Shown: in pieces, positions 24,861 to 34,472 of the stretch
Layout: each line of letters begins with the position of its first letter
Position numbering within the stretch: the stretch's first letter is position 1
Notes under the pieces: model-generated
Seen by the model: the letters and a program-made list of their open reading frames with translations, nothing else
Database searches by the model: none
What the model was told of the DNA's origin: nothing
Origin: Thalassobacillus_A hwangdonensis
GTDB lineage: Bacteria > Bacillota > Bacilli > Bacillales > Halobacillaceae
Direction: 5' to 3'
Assembly: GCF_042675915.1 (NCBI RefSeq)
Contig: NZ_JBHTKL010000001.1
Location: forward strand, 186,001 to 250,000
Length of the DNA: 64,000 nucleotides
Program-made: the position numbers and the translations under genes

Positions 24861-25989
24861 GTATGGTTATTTTTGCACCTAAGCATGTAAGGCCGATGAA
24901 AAGTAAGGTGACGGATAATAGCATTGCTCCAAACGAAAAGATTGGTGCAATCATAGGGCCGAAGCTTGCACCCGTCAATAACAGGAAAGAATAGAACGAT
25001 AGTGCACTGCCTCTACGATGACTTGCGATCGTTCCGATAAGCAGGATGACCATTGGAATGGTGACCGAAGTGGAAGCAATCATCATGACAGAAGCGAATA
25101 GCAGCGTGGCTGAATTGACGTGAATGAGCGCCGGAAGGAAACCGATCACCATCAAAAGCAGGAACAGGGACAACAACCTGGATGATCCGAGTTGCTTTTG
25201 TAAGGTGCGGACAAAGAAAGCAGGGATGATGCCGACCAGACCGATCAATCGGAATTGCTGAAGCGTGAACATCAGGCTGGTATCTGCACGGGCTGCAAAC
25301 CACTCGAAGCTGCTGTAGAAGAACATGATGGTGAACAGCAGGAAAAAAGTGATGACGTAGAGTTTTTGCAAGGAACGATGCACGAAAAATGATAAAATGG
25401 TAGACAGGGAAAGGACGCGCTGCTTCTCGTCAACCTTGTCTGTCGGACGGAGACTGAACAGGAACAATAGTGCACATAGTCCGTACAGCAAGCAAAAGAC
25501 AAGGAAGACCGTTTGGTAAGCGTAAGTGAGTCCAAAATAAGCAGCGATCAGTTGGCCGAGAATGCCGGCAAACAGAAATCCGGTATTGATCATGGCAATG
25601 ACAAATGCCTGCTGTTTATCTTGAAACGTTTTGAAGGTATAGCTGAAAGCAGTAGGTGCAAAGCTGGCAGCAAAAAAGCCCTGAAGCGCTCGTAATATGC
25701 AGAGAGCGATTAAAGAGTCCGTGAAAAAAATGACACCTGTAACAATCGTGACAGCGGCCATACCCGCTTTCAATGTGTGGGTGTTTGGAACGATGTCTGC
25801 AAGAATTCCGAAAAACAGCAGACCGAATGCATAGGTAAGTATGAATAGTGTACTTGTAAGCGAGGTAGTTGCTGCAGTCGTGTCGAATTGCACAGCAAGT
25901 GATGGATGCAGCGGCAGCATGGTATAGAGATTGCTGGCAATCAGCGTGCCAGATAGAATCAGGACAAGGGCCTGAAGTGTCTTGTTCAT
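24838..25989 (-). CDS. Major facilitator superfamily transporter (YhjO-like)
   Basis: A 383-aa MFS protein with about twelve hydrophobic segments. The conserved loop between helices 2 and 3 reads GLLFFGILADIVPNTHTLK, a DHA1-like pattern of drug or sugar efflux pumps. The ATG at 25989 lies five bases after GAGGTGG; a GTG three codons earlier overlaps that site. The position just before addB corresponds to yhjO in B. subtilis. The substrate cannot be predicted. The end of the gene lies within the shared terminator. Confidence 0.82.
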   Translation of the reverse strand: MNKTLQALVLILSGTLIASNLYTMLPLHPSLAVQFDTTAATTSLTSTLFILTYAFGLLFFGILADIVPNTHTLKAGMAAVTIVTGVIFFTDSLIALCILRALQGFFAASFAPTAFSYTFKTFQDKQQAFVIAMINTGFLFAGILGQLIAAYFGLTYAYQTVFLVFCLLYGLCALLFLFSLRPTDKVDEKQRVLSLSTILSFFVHRSLQKLYVITFFLLFTIMFFYSSFEWFAARADTSLMFTLQQFRLIGLVGIIPAFFVRTLQKQLGSSRLLSLFLLLMVIGFLPALIHVNSATLLFASVMMIASTSVTIPMVILLIGTIASHRRGSALSFYSFLLLTGASFGPMIAPIFSFGAMLLSVTLLFIGLTCLGAKITIQKTTAES

Positions 25990-26076
25990 CTGTACCACCT
26001 CATCGAAAACGCATGATATAGTTCACGATATGTCCAGGAACATATGGTTGTGATAGAAAAAGGAGGCGTACGGGCG

Positions 26077-29000
26077 ATGGGAATCCGTTTTTTGATTGGA
26101 AGATCCGGTGCGAAGACAAGCAGCACCTGTCTGGAAGAGATAGCAGATAAATTGACTGCTGCTCCGAAAGGTCCAGCGATACTTTACCTAGTACCAGATC
26201 AGATGACCTTTCAGCAGGAATATGCACTGTTGAAACAGCCTGGAGTAGAAGGGGCGATCCGTGCCCAGGTGTTCAGCTTTTCGAGGTTGGCATGGCGCAT
26301 CCTCCAGGAGACTGGAGGAAGTACGAGAAATTACATAAGTTCGACGGGTCTCCAGATGATGCTGAGAAAGATTACCGATGAACGAACTTCTGATTGGCGT
26401 GTATTTCAGAAAGCGATTGAAAAGCAAGGATTCATGGAGCAGCTGGAAGGTATGATCACAGAGTTCAAACGCTACCGGATCACTCCGGATGGCTTGAAGG
26501 GGCAGCTGTCCGAAATGGATAAGTTCACCCACACGTATGAAGGAGAACAGGTTCTGAAGAATAAACTGGAAGACCTCTCCTATATCTACGAATCTCTGAT
26601 GGATGCGCTGAAAGATAACTATATTGATAGTGAAGATCAGCTTCAGCTACTGACAGACCACATTCCGCAGGCGGCTTCTCTTGACGGTGCGGAGGTCTAT
26701 ATTGATGGTTTCCACAGCTTCACGCCACAGGAACTGATGGTCATCGAAGCACTTTTGAAAAAAGTATCCAGTGTAACCGTCACGTTGACACTGGATGAAG
26801 CCAAACAGGAGGGCAGGTCCGAACTGGATCTGTTCCATGAGACAGGGGAAACGTTCGATACGCTGGTAACGATGGCGAAGGAGTCAGGACTTTCTATAGA
26901 AGGCGTGGATGTGCTCGATCACCTGGAAGGGCGTTTTAAAAACCGGCCCTACTTCGAGCATTTAGAGAGATATTTCGATGAACGCCCTGCGCCGGAATAT
27001 GAGGGGGAAGCACCTATCCATATTGCGGAGGCAGTGCATCCGAGGGCGGAAGTCGAAGGAGCGGCTCAGAAGATTTTAAGTCTGATCAGGGATAGTGGAT
27101 ACCGTTTCAAGGATATCGCCGTGCTGATGCGTGAACCCGAGGTGTACAATGATTTGATCGCCACAGTGTTCGATGATTACGGAATTCCAGTTTTCATTGA
27201 TGAAAAGAAAACGATGCTCAATCATCCTTTGGTGGAACTGATTCGTTCCGGATTGGACGTTGTAGAAGGAAACTGGCGTTATGATGCAGTATTCCGCCTG
27301 TTGAAAACCGGGTTCATTCCAGCATCCGATTCCAGGTACCCGCTTGATGAAGATGCGATTGATGAACTCGAGAATTATGTGCTCGAATACGGGATCCGGT
27401 CCCGTTCCCGATGGTGCAGTGATGAACCTTGGGTGTATCAGCGTTTCAAAGGGTTCGACCGCGGTTCCCAGACGGATGAAGAAAGAAAAAAGGAAGCGCG
27501 GATCAACGCGTATCGTAAGCAAATCGTCAAGGCGATTGAAGGATTCGATGAAGGATTGCGCGCAGCTGCTACGATTGAAGCGAAATGCCGCGTGCTTTTC
27601 AGCTGGCTTGAATCCTTATCTGTCAATGAAAAACTCGAGGAGTGGCGAAACGCTTTTGATGAAACTGGTGAAATCGAACAAGGGAGAGAGCAGGAACAAG
27701 TATGGGATGCTGTCATTCAGCTGCTTGAAGAAATGGTGGAAATGGTCGGCGAGGAAGACATGTCTCTCCAAGTATTCCGCCGCACAATGGAAAGCGGACT
27801 GGAGTCGCTTAAATTCGCCCATGTCCCTCCAAGTATGGACCACGTCATCATCGGTAGTGTCGACCGTTCTCGTATTTCAGGAATAAAGGCTGCCTTCTTA
27901 TTAGGAGTAACAGAAGGGATATGGCCGATGAAACCGCCAAGTGACGGAATGATCAGTGAAGAGGAACGCTCTCTTCTGGCTGAGCATGGCATGAAGCTTG
28001 CCGATGGCAGCAAACGTCAGCTGCTTGACGATCGCTTTTACGTCTATCTTGCTTTGACACTTCCTCGTGATCTGCTATGGGTCAGCTACCCGCTCAGCAA
28101 TGAAGAAGGGAAATCGAAAACACCTTCCCAGATCATCCAAAGGCTTGAGGAACTGTTCCCATCCTGTAAGGACCACATCCTCCTTCAGGATCCGGATGAC
28201 TTGGAGGAAGCATCCAGGTTCATCACTACAGAAACGAAAACGCGATCGGCATTGACATCGCAGCTTGCACGGTTTTTGAAAGGCTATCAAATGGAATCCG
28301 TCTGGTGGAGCGTGCTGAACTGGTACTTGGAGCATGACGAGAAGGGCGGATTGACTGACCGCGTGCTGCAAAGTCTGTTCTATAAGAACCAGCCGGTCGA
28401 TTTATCGGAGGAAACGACCCGCCACTTATATCCGGACAAGATGAAAGCGAGCGTATCACGTCTTGAGATGTATCACCGCTGTTCCTATCAGCACTTTGCC
28501 AGATACAGCCTTCAGCTGGAGGAGCGTCGGACTTATAAGCTGGACGCGCCTGATATCGGACAGTTGTTCCATGAAGCTCTGAAGAAAATCACCGAGTGGA
28601 TCAGGCAGGACGGCCGCGATTTTTCCCAGTTGAATAAAATGGAAAGCACGACGTATGCCAATCGTGCAGTACAGGATTTGGCGCCGATACTGCAGCACCA
28701 GATCCTGCACAGTTCCAACCGCTACCAGTACATTCAGCGGAAGCTGCAGGACGTCATCGCACGGGCTGCATTTGTGCTAAGTGAACAAGCAAGACACTCC
28801 AACTTTTCCCCGGTAGGACTGGAGCTTGGCTTCGGAACGGGAACCGAAGGGGATCTGAATGCAATGACGTTCGATCTTCCGAATGGTATTGAACTCGTAT
28901 TGCGCGGGAGGATCGACCGTGTGGATAAAGCATTGAATGAAGAGGACTTGTTCTTAAGGATCATCGACTATAAATCCAGTGCAAAAGGGCTGAACCTAGT

Positions 29001-29583
29001 TGATGTCTACTACGGTTTGGCGTTGCAAATGCTGTCCTACCTAGATGTAGTGCTGGCAAATGCCGAGCAATGGCTCGGAGCACAGGCTACCCCGGCAGGC
29101 GTCCTTTATTTCCATGTCCATAACCCTCTGATTTCCGGTAAAGAGAAGCTGGCAGATGACAAGATCGAAGACGAAATCCTGAAGAAGTTCAAGATGCAGG
29201 GGCTGCTGCTTGAGAATCAGCAGATTGCCAAGATGATGGATACAAGTCTTGAAAAAGGAAGCAGTAAAATCATTCCTGCAGGAATCAGCGCGAAGGGTGA
29301 CTTTTATAAATACTCAAGTACTGCAGACGCCGATATGTTCTGGCGCCTGCAGATGTATATCCGCAATTTGATGACGGAAGCTGGCCTGCATATCACCAAT
29401 GGTGAAGTGGAGCTTAATCCATATCAGCAAAATCAACAGATTCCTTGTACGCATTGTTCGTATCGATCTGTCTGCCAGTTCGATCCGACCTTGGAAGAAA
29501 ATAAATTCCGTAAATTGCAAAGCATGAAAGATGATGAAGTATTTGAGAAACTGATCAATAAAACCAATGAGGAGGGATCGTGA
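26077..29583 (+). CDS. addB: ATP-dependent helicase/nuclease subunit AddB
   Basis: AddB is the second nuclease and Chi-recognition subunit of the AddAB recombination enzyme, the Firmicutes counterpart of RecBCD. It has 1168 aa; the ATG at 26077 follows AGGAGG and matches the family N-terminus. The iron–sulfur cysteines are intact: Cys802, Cys1124, Cys1127 and Cys1133. The nuclease motif IDYKSSAKG is present. The N-terminal P-loop is odd: GRSGAKTSS (from residue 8) in place of the GRSGSGKT of B. subtilis, so one glycine is missing before the lysine. addA overlaps the stop by one base. Confidence 0.95.
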   Translation: MGIRFLIGRSGAKTSSTCLEEIADKLTAAPKGPAILYLVPDQMTFQQEYALLKQPGVEGAIRAQVFSFSRLAWRILQETGGSTRNYISSTGLQMMLRKITDERTSDWRVFQKAIEKQGFMEQLEGMITEFKRYRITPDGLKGQLSEMDKFTHTYEGEQVLKNKLEDLSYIYESLMDALKDNYIDSEDQLQLLTDHIPQAASLDGAEVYIDGFHSFTPQELMVIEALLKKVSSVTVTLTLDEAKQEGRSELDLFHETGETFDTLVTMAKESGLSIEGVDVLDHLEGRFKNRPYFEHLERYFDERPAPEYEGEAPIHIAEAVHPRAEVEGAAQKILSLIRDSGYRFKDIAVLMREPEVYNDLIATVFDDYGIPVFIDEKKTMLNHPLVELIRSGLDVVEGNWRYDAVFRLLKTGFIPASDSRYPLDEDAIDELENYVLEYGIRSRSRWCSDEPWVYQRFKGFDRGSQTDEERKKEARINAYRKQIVKAIEGFDEGLRAAATIEAKCRVLFSWLESLSVNEKLEEWRNAFDETGEIEQGREQEQVWDAVIQLLEEMVEMVGEEDMSLQVFRRTMESGLESLKFAHVPPSMDHVIIGSVDRSRISGIKAAFLLGVTEGIWPMKPPSDGMISEEERSLLAEHGMKLADGSKRQLLDDRFYVYLALTLPRDLLWVSYPLSNEEGKSKTPSQIIQRLEELFPSCKDHILLQDPDDLEEASRFITTETKTRSALTSQLARFLKGYQMESVWWSVLNWYLEHDEKGGLTDRVLQSLFYKNQPVDLSEETTRHLYPDKMKASVSRLEMYHRCSYQHFARYSLQLEERRTYKLDAPDIGQLFHEALKKITEWIRQDGRDFSQLNKMESTTYANRAVQDLAPILQHQILHSSNRYQYIQRKLQDVIARAAFVLSEQARHSNFSPVGLELGFGTGTEGDLNAMTFDLPNGIELVLRGRIDRVDKALNEEDLFLRIIDYKSSAKGLNLVDVYYGLALQMLSYLDVVLANAEQWLGAQATPAGVLYFHVHNPLISGKEKLADDKIEDEILKKFKMQGLLLENQQIAKMMDTSLEKGSSKIIPAGISAKGDFYKYSSTADADMFWRLQMYIRNLMTEAGLHITNGEVELNPYQQNQQIPCTHCSYRSVCQFDPTLEENKFRKLQSMKDDEVFEKLINKTNEEGS

Positions 29584-32500
29584 TGGTTCGATGGACAAAA
29601 GAACAGGAGAGAGCCATCTATACACATGGATCGGATGTACTGGTAGCTGCTGCTGCCGGTTCCGGGAAGACAGCGGTTCTCGTCGAACGGATCATTCAAA
29701 AGCTGCTTCATGAAACAGCGCCTGTGAACATCGACTCCCTTCTTGTCGTGACATTCACCAATGCAGCAGCCCAGGAAATGCGTAATCGAGTCGGAACTGC
29801 GTTAAGTAAAGCGCTGGAAGCGAATCCTGGCTCAGTTCATTTGAAAAAACAGCTATCGTTATTACAGAGCGCCTCCATCTCTACGTTGCATTCTTTTTGC
29901 ATGGATGTAGTGAGAAGATACGCTTATTTACTCGATGTGGATCCCAACTTCCGGATTGCAGATAATATCGAAGCAGATCTCATTCAGCAGGAAGTGTTGG
30001 AGGATTTATTTGAAGACTGGTACGGCAAAGAAGGGGAGGAGCGTGAAGCGTTTTTTGCGGTGGTCGATCGGTTCTCGAATGACCGTAGTGACCTCGAAGT
30101 TGAAAAGCTCGTCCTTGATCTGTATATCTTCGCTATGCAGAATCCGTGGCCGGAAGAGTGGCTTGACCAAATGGCGGATATGTATAACGTAGATGAACAA
30201 GCCGAAGACAAAGACATCGTCTGGCTGGAAACGTTGAAGAGGGAAGTGAAAAGCCAGCTTGATGCGATGGAAGTCCAGGCAGAACAAGCATTGAATTATA
30301 CAAGGGAAAGTGACGGCCCTCACCACTACGCGGAAGCGATTGATGCTGACCTGCTGATGATCCGTGAAGCCAAAGGGCTGCTAAACATTTCCTGGACCGA
30401 TCTTCAGCCATATATCCAGGCCGGAAAATTCAAGGCACTTTCGAGAAAAAAAGTGGAATGTGATGAAGATAAGAAAGACAAGGTGAAAGCTTTACGCGAG
30501 CAGTATAAAAAGAAATGGAAATCGATGGCCGAGGATTGGTTCAATCGTGATCTTGCTGGACATCTGAATGATATGAAGGAATTGTATCCGGTCATCTCGA
30601 CTTTAGTCGAGATCGTCAAAGAGTTCCGCGAGCGCTATACGCAAATGAAGAAAGAAAAAGCGATCGTCGATTTTTCTGATTTGGAACATTACTGTCTTGC
30701 CGTTCTTAGAGATGAACAGTCGACACCTGCCCGTATCCTCCCGTCCACTGTAGCGGAGGAGTTCCAGCAGAAGTTTACGGAAGTGCTCGTAGACGAATAT
30801 CAGGATACGAACCATGTGCAGGAGACGCTACTGAAATTGCTCACTGATGGGGACCAGGCGGGCAACTTGTTCATGGTAGGGGATGTTAAACAGAGCATCT
30901 ATCGATTCCGACATGCAGAACCTACGCTATTCCTTGATAAATACCAGCGATTCGGGTCGCAGGAAGAACAAGTTACAGATGGTGAGCGGATTGATTTGGC
31001 TCGGAACTTCAGGAGCCGTAAACAAGTGCTTACAGCAACCAACTATATTTTCAGACAGCTGCTCGATAAAGAAGTCGGAGAAATGGATTATGAACCTGAT
31101 GCGGAACTTATCTACAGCAATACGATCTATGATGAACTAACTTCTTCGGATACAGATGCCGAGCTGCTTCTGATCGACAGAGAGGCAGCTGAAGATGATC
31201 AGGAGAATGAACAGGAAGATTATCGCGATCTCGAAAAAGCTCAGCTTGAAGCACGAGCCTATGGACAATTGATCCGGAACTGGCTTGGTCACGGGGAAGA
31301 AGATCCGTTGCAGGTGATCGACAAAGCGACCGAAACTCAACGCACCGTCCAATATCGCGATATTGTCATTCTGATGCGTTCGATGACTTGGGCGCCGACC
31401 ATCGTCGAAGAACTGAAACAACAGGGGATCCCTGTTTATGCAGAGCTTTCCACAGGGTATTTTGAAGCGATCGAAATACAAGTGATGCTTAGCTTGCTGA
31501 AGGTTATCGATAACCCGCAGCAGGATATTCCGCTTGCGTCGGTCCTGCGATCACCGATTGTCGGATTCAATGAAGAGGAGCTCGCGCAGATCCGCCTGGC
31601 TAAGAAACGATCGACGTACTATGAGGCGATGAAAGTGTACAACAAAGACTTTGATACGACCCGTCGCATCAAAGGGTTCCTCAATCAGCTTGAATCGTGG
31701 CGGACGAGAGCAAGACAAGGGTCGTTGTCCGAATTGATCTGGGATATCTTCAGAGAAACCGGATATTACGATTTCGTAGGCGGGATTCCTGGTGGAAGAC
31801 AACGACAGGCAAACCTTCGCGCACTTTATGATCGTGCGCGCTCCTATGAATCTACATCATTCCGGGGCCTCTTCCGCTTTTTGAGGTTCATTGAACGTAT
31901 GGAAGAAAGAGGCGATGACTTAGGTGCGGCAAGGGCGCTTGGCGAACAGGAAGATGTAGTCAGAATCATGACGATCCATAAGAGTAAAGGATTGGAGTTT
32001 CCAGCGGTCATTCTTGGTGCGATGGACAAACAGTTCAACCAGCAGGACCTGCGTGCGAAGTACTTATTGCATAAAGATTATGGCTTTGGAACGAAATATA
32101 TCAATCCGGTTAAACGTATCATGTATCCGACACTTGCCCACCATGCCCTGAAGCAGGAGAAGTTGAGGGAATTGATTGCAGAAGAAATGCGTGTACTGTA
32201 TGTCGCCCTTACGCGAGCGAAAGAAAAGCTCGTCATGGTTGGGAATGTCGCATCTTTCGAGAAGAAACAGGAGAAATGGAAGTCATTTTTGGATCATCCG
32301 TCATGGGTGCTCCCGCCACACGAGCGTCTTGAAGCGAAGTCTTACTTGGACTGGGTCGGTCCGGCATTGATCCGCCATCACCATGCTGAGGATCTTCGCG
32401 ACTCCACGATCGAAGTGATGACTTCGGAAGACATCCATAAAGACGAATCGGAATGGAAAGTGAGCATCCATCACGGCAGTATGTACAATGAATTGGAAGA

Positions 32501-33293
32501 ATGGGAGAAGAAACGGGATGAGCGGCTTCAAGCTGCGGTAAAAGAATGGAAGAAAGTAGATGTGGAAGAAAACGAAGAAGTCGAGCGAAGGTTGAACTTC
32601 CGCTATCCTCATGAGAAAGCGGTTGTATCAAGAGCGAAACAGACGGTTACCGAGATTAAACGGCAACGGGAAGTGAAAGATACGTACAGCAGTGATCAAC
32701 TGATCCTCCCATTCAAGGCACCGATCATCAAACGGCCGCGTTTCATGCAGGAAACGAAACGTCTCTCTGCAGCAGAGAGGGGAACAGCGATGCACAGTGT
32801 CATGCAGCATATCCCTTTTACACGTGTGTACTCAGCTCCAGAAGTAGAGGAATTTGTTTTGAAATTGGTGGAGAAAGAAATCCTTCGGCCGGAAGAAGCA
32901 GATGTTATCGATTATGAAGCGATAGCCAAATTTTTTGAGACGACGATCGGGCAGTATATGCTGAAGATGGACCAATTGGAAAGAGAGGTTCCTTTCAGTC
33001 TGACCTTACCTGCAGATGAAGTGTATGCCAACTGGGAAGAGCCGACAGATGAAACGGTATTCATCCAGGGTGTCATCGATTGTGTCGTCCCGTATGAGGA
33101 TGGTTGGCTGATTCTGGATTATAAAACAGATGCCATCCAGGAAGAAATGACACCAGAGTTGGAAGTGCAATTGAAGAACAGGTATCAGACCCAACTGGAG
33201 TTATATAAGCATGCATTGGAAAAGATATGGGGAGAACCTGTCGTGAAAACATGTCTGTATTTCTTCGACGGGAAACTGCTGCTTGATGTGTAG
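29583..33293 (+). CDS. addA: ATP-dependent helicase/nuclease subunit AddA
   Basis: AddA is the UvrD-type helicase and nuclease that resects double-strand breaks. It has 1236 aa (B. subtilis 1232). The ATG at 29583 shares its A with the addB stop, five bases after GGAGGGA. Helicase motifs are Walker A AAAAGSGKTAVLVE near residue 22, VTFTNAAAQEM, LVDEYQDTN, VGDVKQSIYRFRHAEP, TIHKSKGLEFPAVIL and VLYVALTRAKEKLV. The C-terminal RecB-type nuclease has ERGTAMHSVMQH and WLILDYKTDA with the metal-binding Asp near residue 1179. No sbcDC genes follow. Confidence 0.97.
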   Translation: MVRWTKEQERAIYTHGSDVLVAAAAGSGKTAVLVERIIQKLLHETAPVNIDSLLVVTFTNAAAQEMRNRVGTALSKALEANPGSVHLKKQLSLLQSASISTLHSFCMDVVRRYAYLLDVDPNFRIADNIEADLIQQEVLEDLFEDWYGKEGEEREAFFAVVDRFSNDRSDLEVEKLVLDLYIFAMQNPWPEEWLDQMADMYNVDEQAEDKDIVWLETLKREVKSQLDAMEVQAEQALNYTRESDGPHHYAEAIDADLLMIREAKGLLNISWTDLQPYIQAGKFKALSRKKVECDEDKKDKVKALREQYKKKWKSMAEDWFNRDLAGHLNDMKELYPVISTLVEIVKEFRERYTQMKKEKAIVDFSDLEHYCLAVLRDEQSTPARILPSTVAEEFQQKFTEVLVDEYQDTNHVQETLLKLLTDGDQAGNLFMVGDVKQSIYRFRHAEPTLFLDKYQRFGSQEEQVTDGERIDLARNFRSRKQVLTATNYIFRQLLDKEVGEMDYEPDAELIYSNTIYDELTSSDTDAELLLIDREAAEDDQENEQEDYRDLEKAQLEARAYGQLIRNWLGHGEEDPLQVIDKATETQRTVQYRDIVILMRSMTWAPTIVEELKQQGIPVYAELSTGYFEAIEIQVMLSLLKVIDNPQQDIPLASVLRSPIVGFNEEELAQIRLAKKRSTYYEAMKVYNKDFDTTRRIKGFLNQLESWRTRARQGSLSELIWDIFRETGYYDFVGGIPGGRQRQANLRALYDRARSYESTSFRGLFRFLRFIERMEERGDDLGAARALGEQEDVVRIMTIHKSKGLEFPAVILGAMDKQFNQQDLRAKYLLHKDYGFGTKYINPVKRIMYPTLAHHALKQEKLRELIAEEMRVLYVALTRAKEKLVMVGNVASFEKKQEKWKSFLDHPSWVLPPHERLEAKSYLDWVGPALIRHHHAEDLRDSTIEVMTSEDIHKDESEWKVSIHHGSMYNELEEWEKKRDERLQAAVKEWKKVDVEENEEVERRLNFRYPHEKAVVSRAKQTVTEIKRQREVKDTYSSDQLILPFKAPIIKRPRFMQETKRLSAAERGTAMHSVMQHIPFTRVYSAPEVEEFVLKLVEKEILRPEEADVIDYEAIAKFFETTIGQYMLKMDQLEREVPFSLTLPADEVYANWEEPTDETVFIQGVIDCVVPYEDGWLILDYKTDAIQEEMTPELEVQLKNRYQTQLELYKHALEKIWGEPVVKTCLYFFDGKLLLDV

Positions 33294-33308
33294 GAAGGGT
33301 GCAAAGCG

Positions 33309-33599
33309 ATGAATGATGGAAATACGTGTGACCTTTGTATGCGTTCGCCTATTACCACAACGGTCCATCATCTGGTTCCGAAACAGCATGGAGGCGCGGA
33401 TGGTCCGGTTGCAGATCTATGCAGTGCCTGCCATCGACAGGTCCATGCGTTGTTCACCAACCAGGAATTAGCGGCATTCTATCATACTGTAGAGCGCTTG
33501 CGTGATCACCCGGATATGTATAAATACTTGAAGTGGGTGAAAAAGCAGGACCCTGAAAAGAGAATCACTACCCGAAAGGCCAATCGCCGAAAAAGATAA
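33309..33599 (+). CDS. yisB: HNH-family protein (YisB-like)
   Basis: A 96-aa HNH-nuclease-fold protein beginning 15 bases after addA. CDLC and CSAC would bind zinc; the catalytic region is VHHLVPKQHGG followed by LCSACHRQVHALF. A basic tail ends the protein (TRKANRRKR). B. subtilis YisB is similar in size and lies near the gerP operon. The tight spacing to addA suggests cotranscription with the recombination genes, but its role is not known. Confidence 0.82.
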   Translation: MNDGNTCDLCMRSPITTTVHHLVPKQHGGADGPVADLCSACHRQVHALFTNQELAAFYHTVERLRDHPDMYKYLKWVKKQDPEKRITTRKANRRKR

Positions 33600-33633
33600 A
33601 AGAGGATGTCTCCGTTTGGGGACATCCTCTTTA
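33598..33633. terminator. Shared terminator of addBA-yisB and gerP
   Basis: AAAAGAGGATGTCTCC pairs with GGGGACATCCTCTTT, a stem of about 14 bp. The T run is short, but the stem is strong and lies between convergent operons; the gerPF stop codon touches it. Confidence 0.75.
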
Positions 33634-33849
33634 TGCGTTTGCCGTAAGGTTTTGGTCGTTGACATCCGGGTCGAACGGATTGGTGGAGCTGAATCCGTTA
33701 TTCGTACAAATGAAATCGCCTGTGTTAAGGGAACCTGAACCTGAGTTCGTCTTTGCTGCGCTCTTCGGTGCAAGGTAGAAAGCATCACCAAAGTTGACTA
33801 CGCCTCCACCTACGCTGTTTATTTTGATTGGTCCTACTATGGAAGGCAT
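33631..33849 (-). CDS. gerPF: Spore germination protein GerPF
   Basis: The last gene of the gerP operon, encoding a 72-aa protein of the GerPA/GerPF family. It contains VGPIKINSVGGGVVNFGDAF and a Ser/Asn-rich central part (NSGSGSLNTGDF), very like GerPA of the same operon. GerP proteins are made in the mother cell and are needed for nutrient germinants to pass the spore coat. The gene lies 25 bases below gerPE. Confidence 0.93.
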   Translation of the reverse strand: MPSIVGPIKINSVGGGVVNFGDAFYLAPKSAAKTNSGSGSLNTGDFICTNNGFSSTNPFDPDVNDQNLTANA

Positions 33850-33874
33850 TCATCATCCTCCTTTAAGCTTCTCT

Positions 33875-34276
33875 TCAGTGTATGTCATCCGCTCCGTTTC
33901 GTTCATCCCTCAGGAAACGTATATGCTTCGTCCTTGACTCGGCATCGATGGAGCCTAAACTGCCGACCTGCATGACTGAAGCGGTCGATACCCCAAATAC
34001 CCGAATCGTGTCGACTTGAATGTAAGGGTTGTGGTGGATATGACAATCGCTTTTGGGAAGGGCTACTATTTCCCTTTTTAATTGTCTTGTGAAGATGGGG
34101 TAATCTTCGAACTTGAATTCATCTTCCGTGAAATCTGCTCCTTCTTTCTGGACCGCAAGAACACGTGAATACGGGTCTGCCTGTGCAGTGTCCCCGATTG
34201 CAAAAGTGGATCCGGTCGTGACCGATGTGACCTTAATCCAATTCACTCGTGCTTCCCGTTTAATCACCCGCTTCAC
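33875..34276 (-). CDS. gerPE: Spore germination protein GerPE
   Basis: A 133-aa GerPE homologue with VNWIKVTSVTTGSTFAIGDT at the start and a second similar module TIRVFGVSTASVMQVGSLGS near the end. Each repeats the strand pattern seen in GerPB and GerPD, so it looks like a two-module member. It overlaps the end of gerPD by 17 bases. Mother-cell expression is inferred from the family. Confidence 0.9.
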   Translation of the reverse strand: MKRVIKREARVNWIKVTSVTTGSTFAIGDTAQADPYSRVLAVQKEGADFTEDEFKFEDYPIFTRQLKREIVALPKSDCHIHHNPYIQVDTIRVFGVSTASVMQVGSLGSIDAESRTKHIRFLRDERNGADDIH

Positions 34277-34472
34277 CTGTATCTTCCAGCGTCACTTGAC
34301 CTTCTGATAAAGGCACATAGGTGCCGATGATGAGGGATTCCGCTGGAGTATCAAAGTAAGAGTTCAATCGGATTTGTTCATTATCTCCAATCAAAAAAAC
34401 GGATGAAGATGTTACACCTGTCACTTCAATATTCCCTACGTGCAATCCCCAATTATGGACGATGAAACTCAT
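34260..34472 (-). CDS. gerPD: Spore germination protein GerPD
   Basis: A 70-aa protein beginning MSFIVHNWGLHVGNIEVTGV with FLIGDNEQIRLNSYFDTP, fitting GerPD (58 aa in B. subtilis; this one has a longer acidic tail). It overlaps the end of gerPC by 4 bases and the start of gerPE by 17, indicating translational coupling. Confidence 0.88.
   Translation of the reverse strand: MSFIVHNWGLHVGNIEVTGVTSSSVFLIGDNEQIRLNSYFDTPAESLIIGTYVPLSEGQVTLEDTGEAGD

Noticed and set aside
26077..26140. Frameshift as the cause of the altered AddB P-loop
   Set aside because: Reading frame and family similarity continue on both sides, so the change is an in-frame loss of one codon, not a frameshift.
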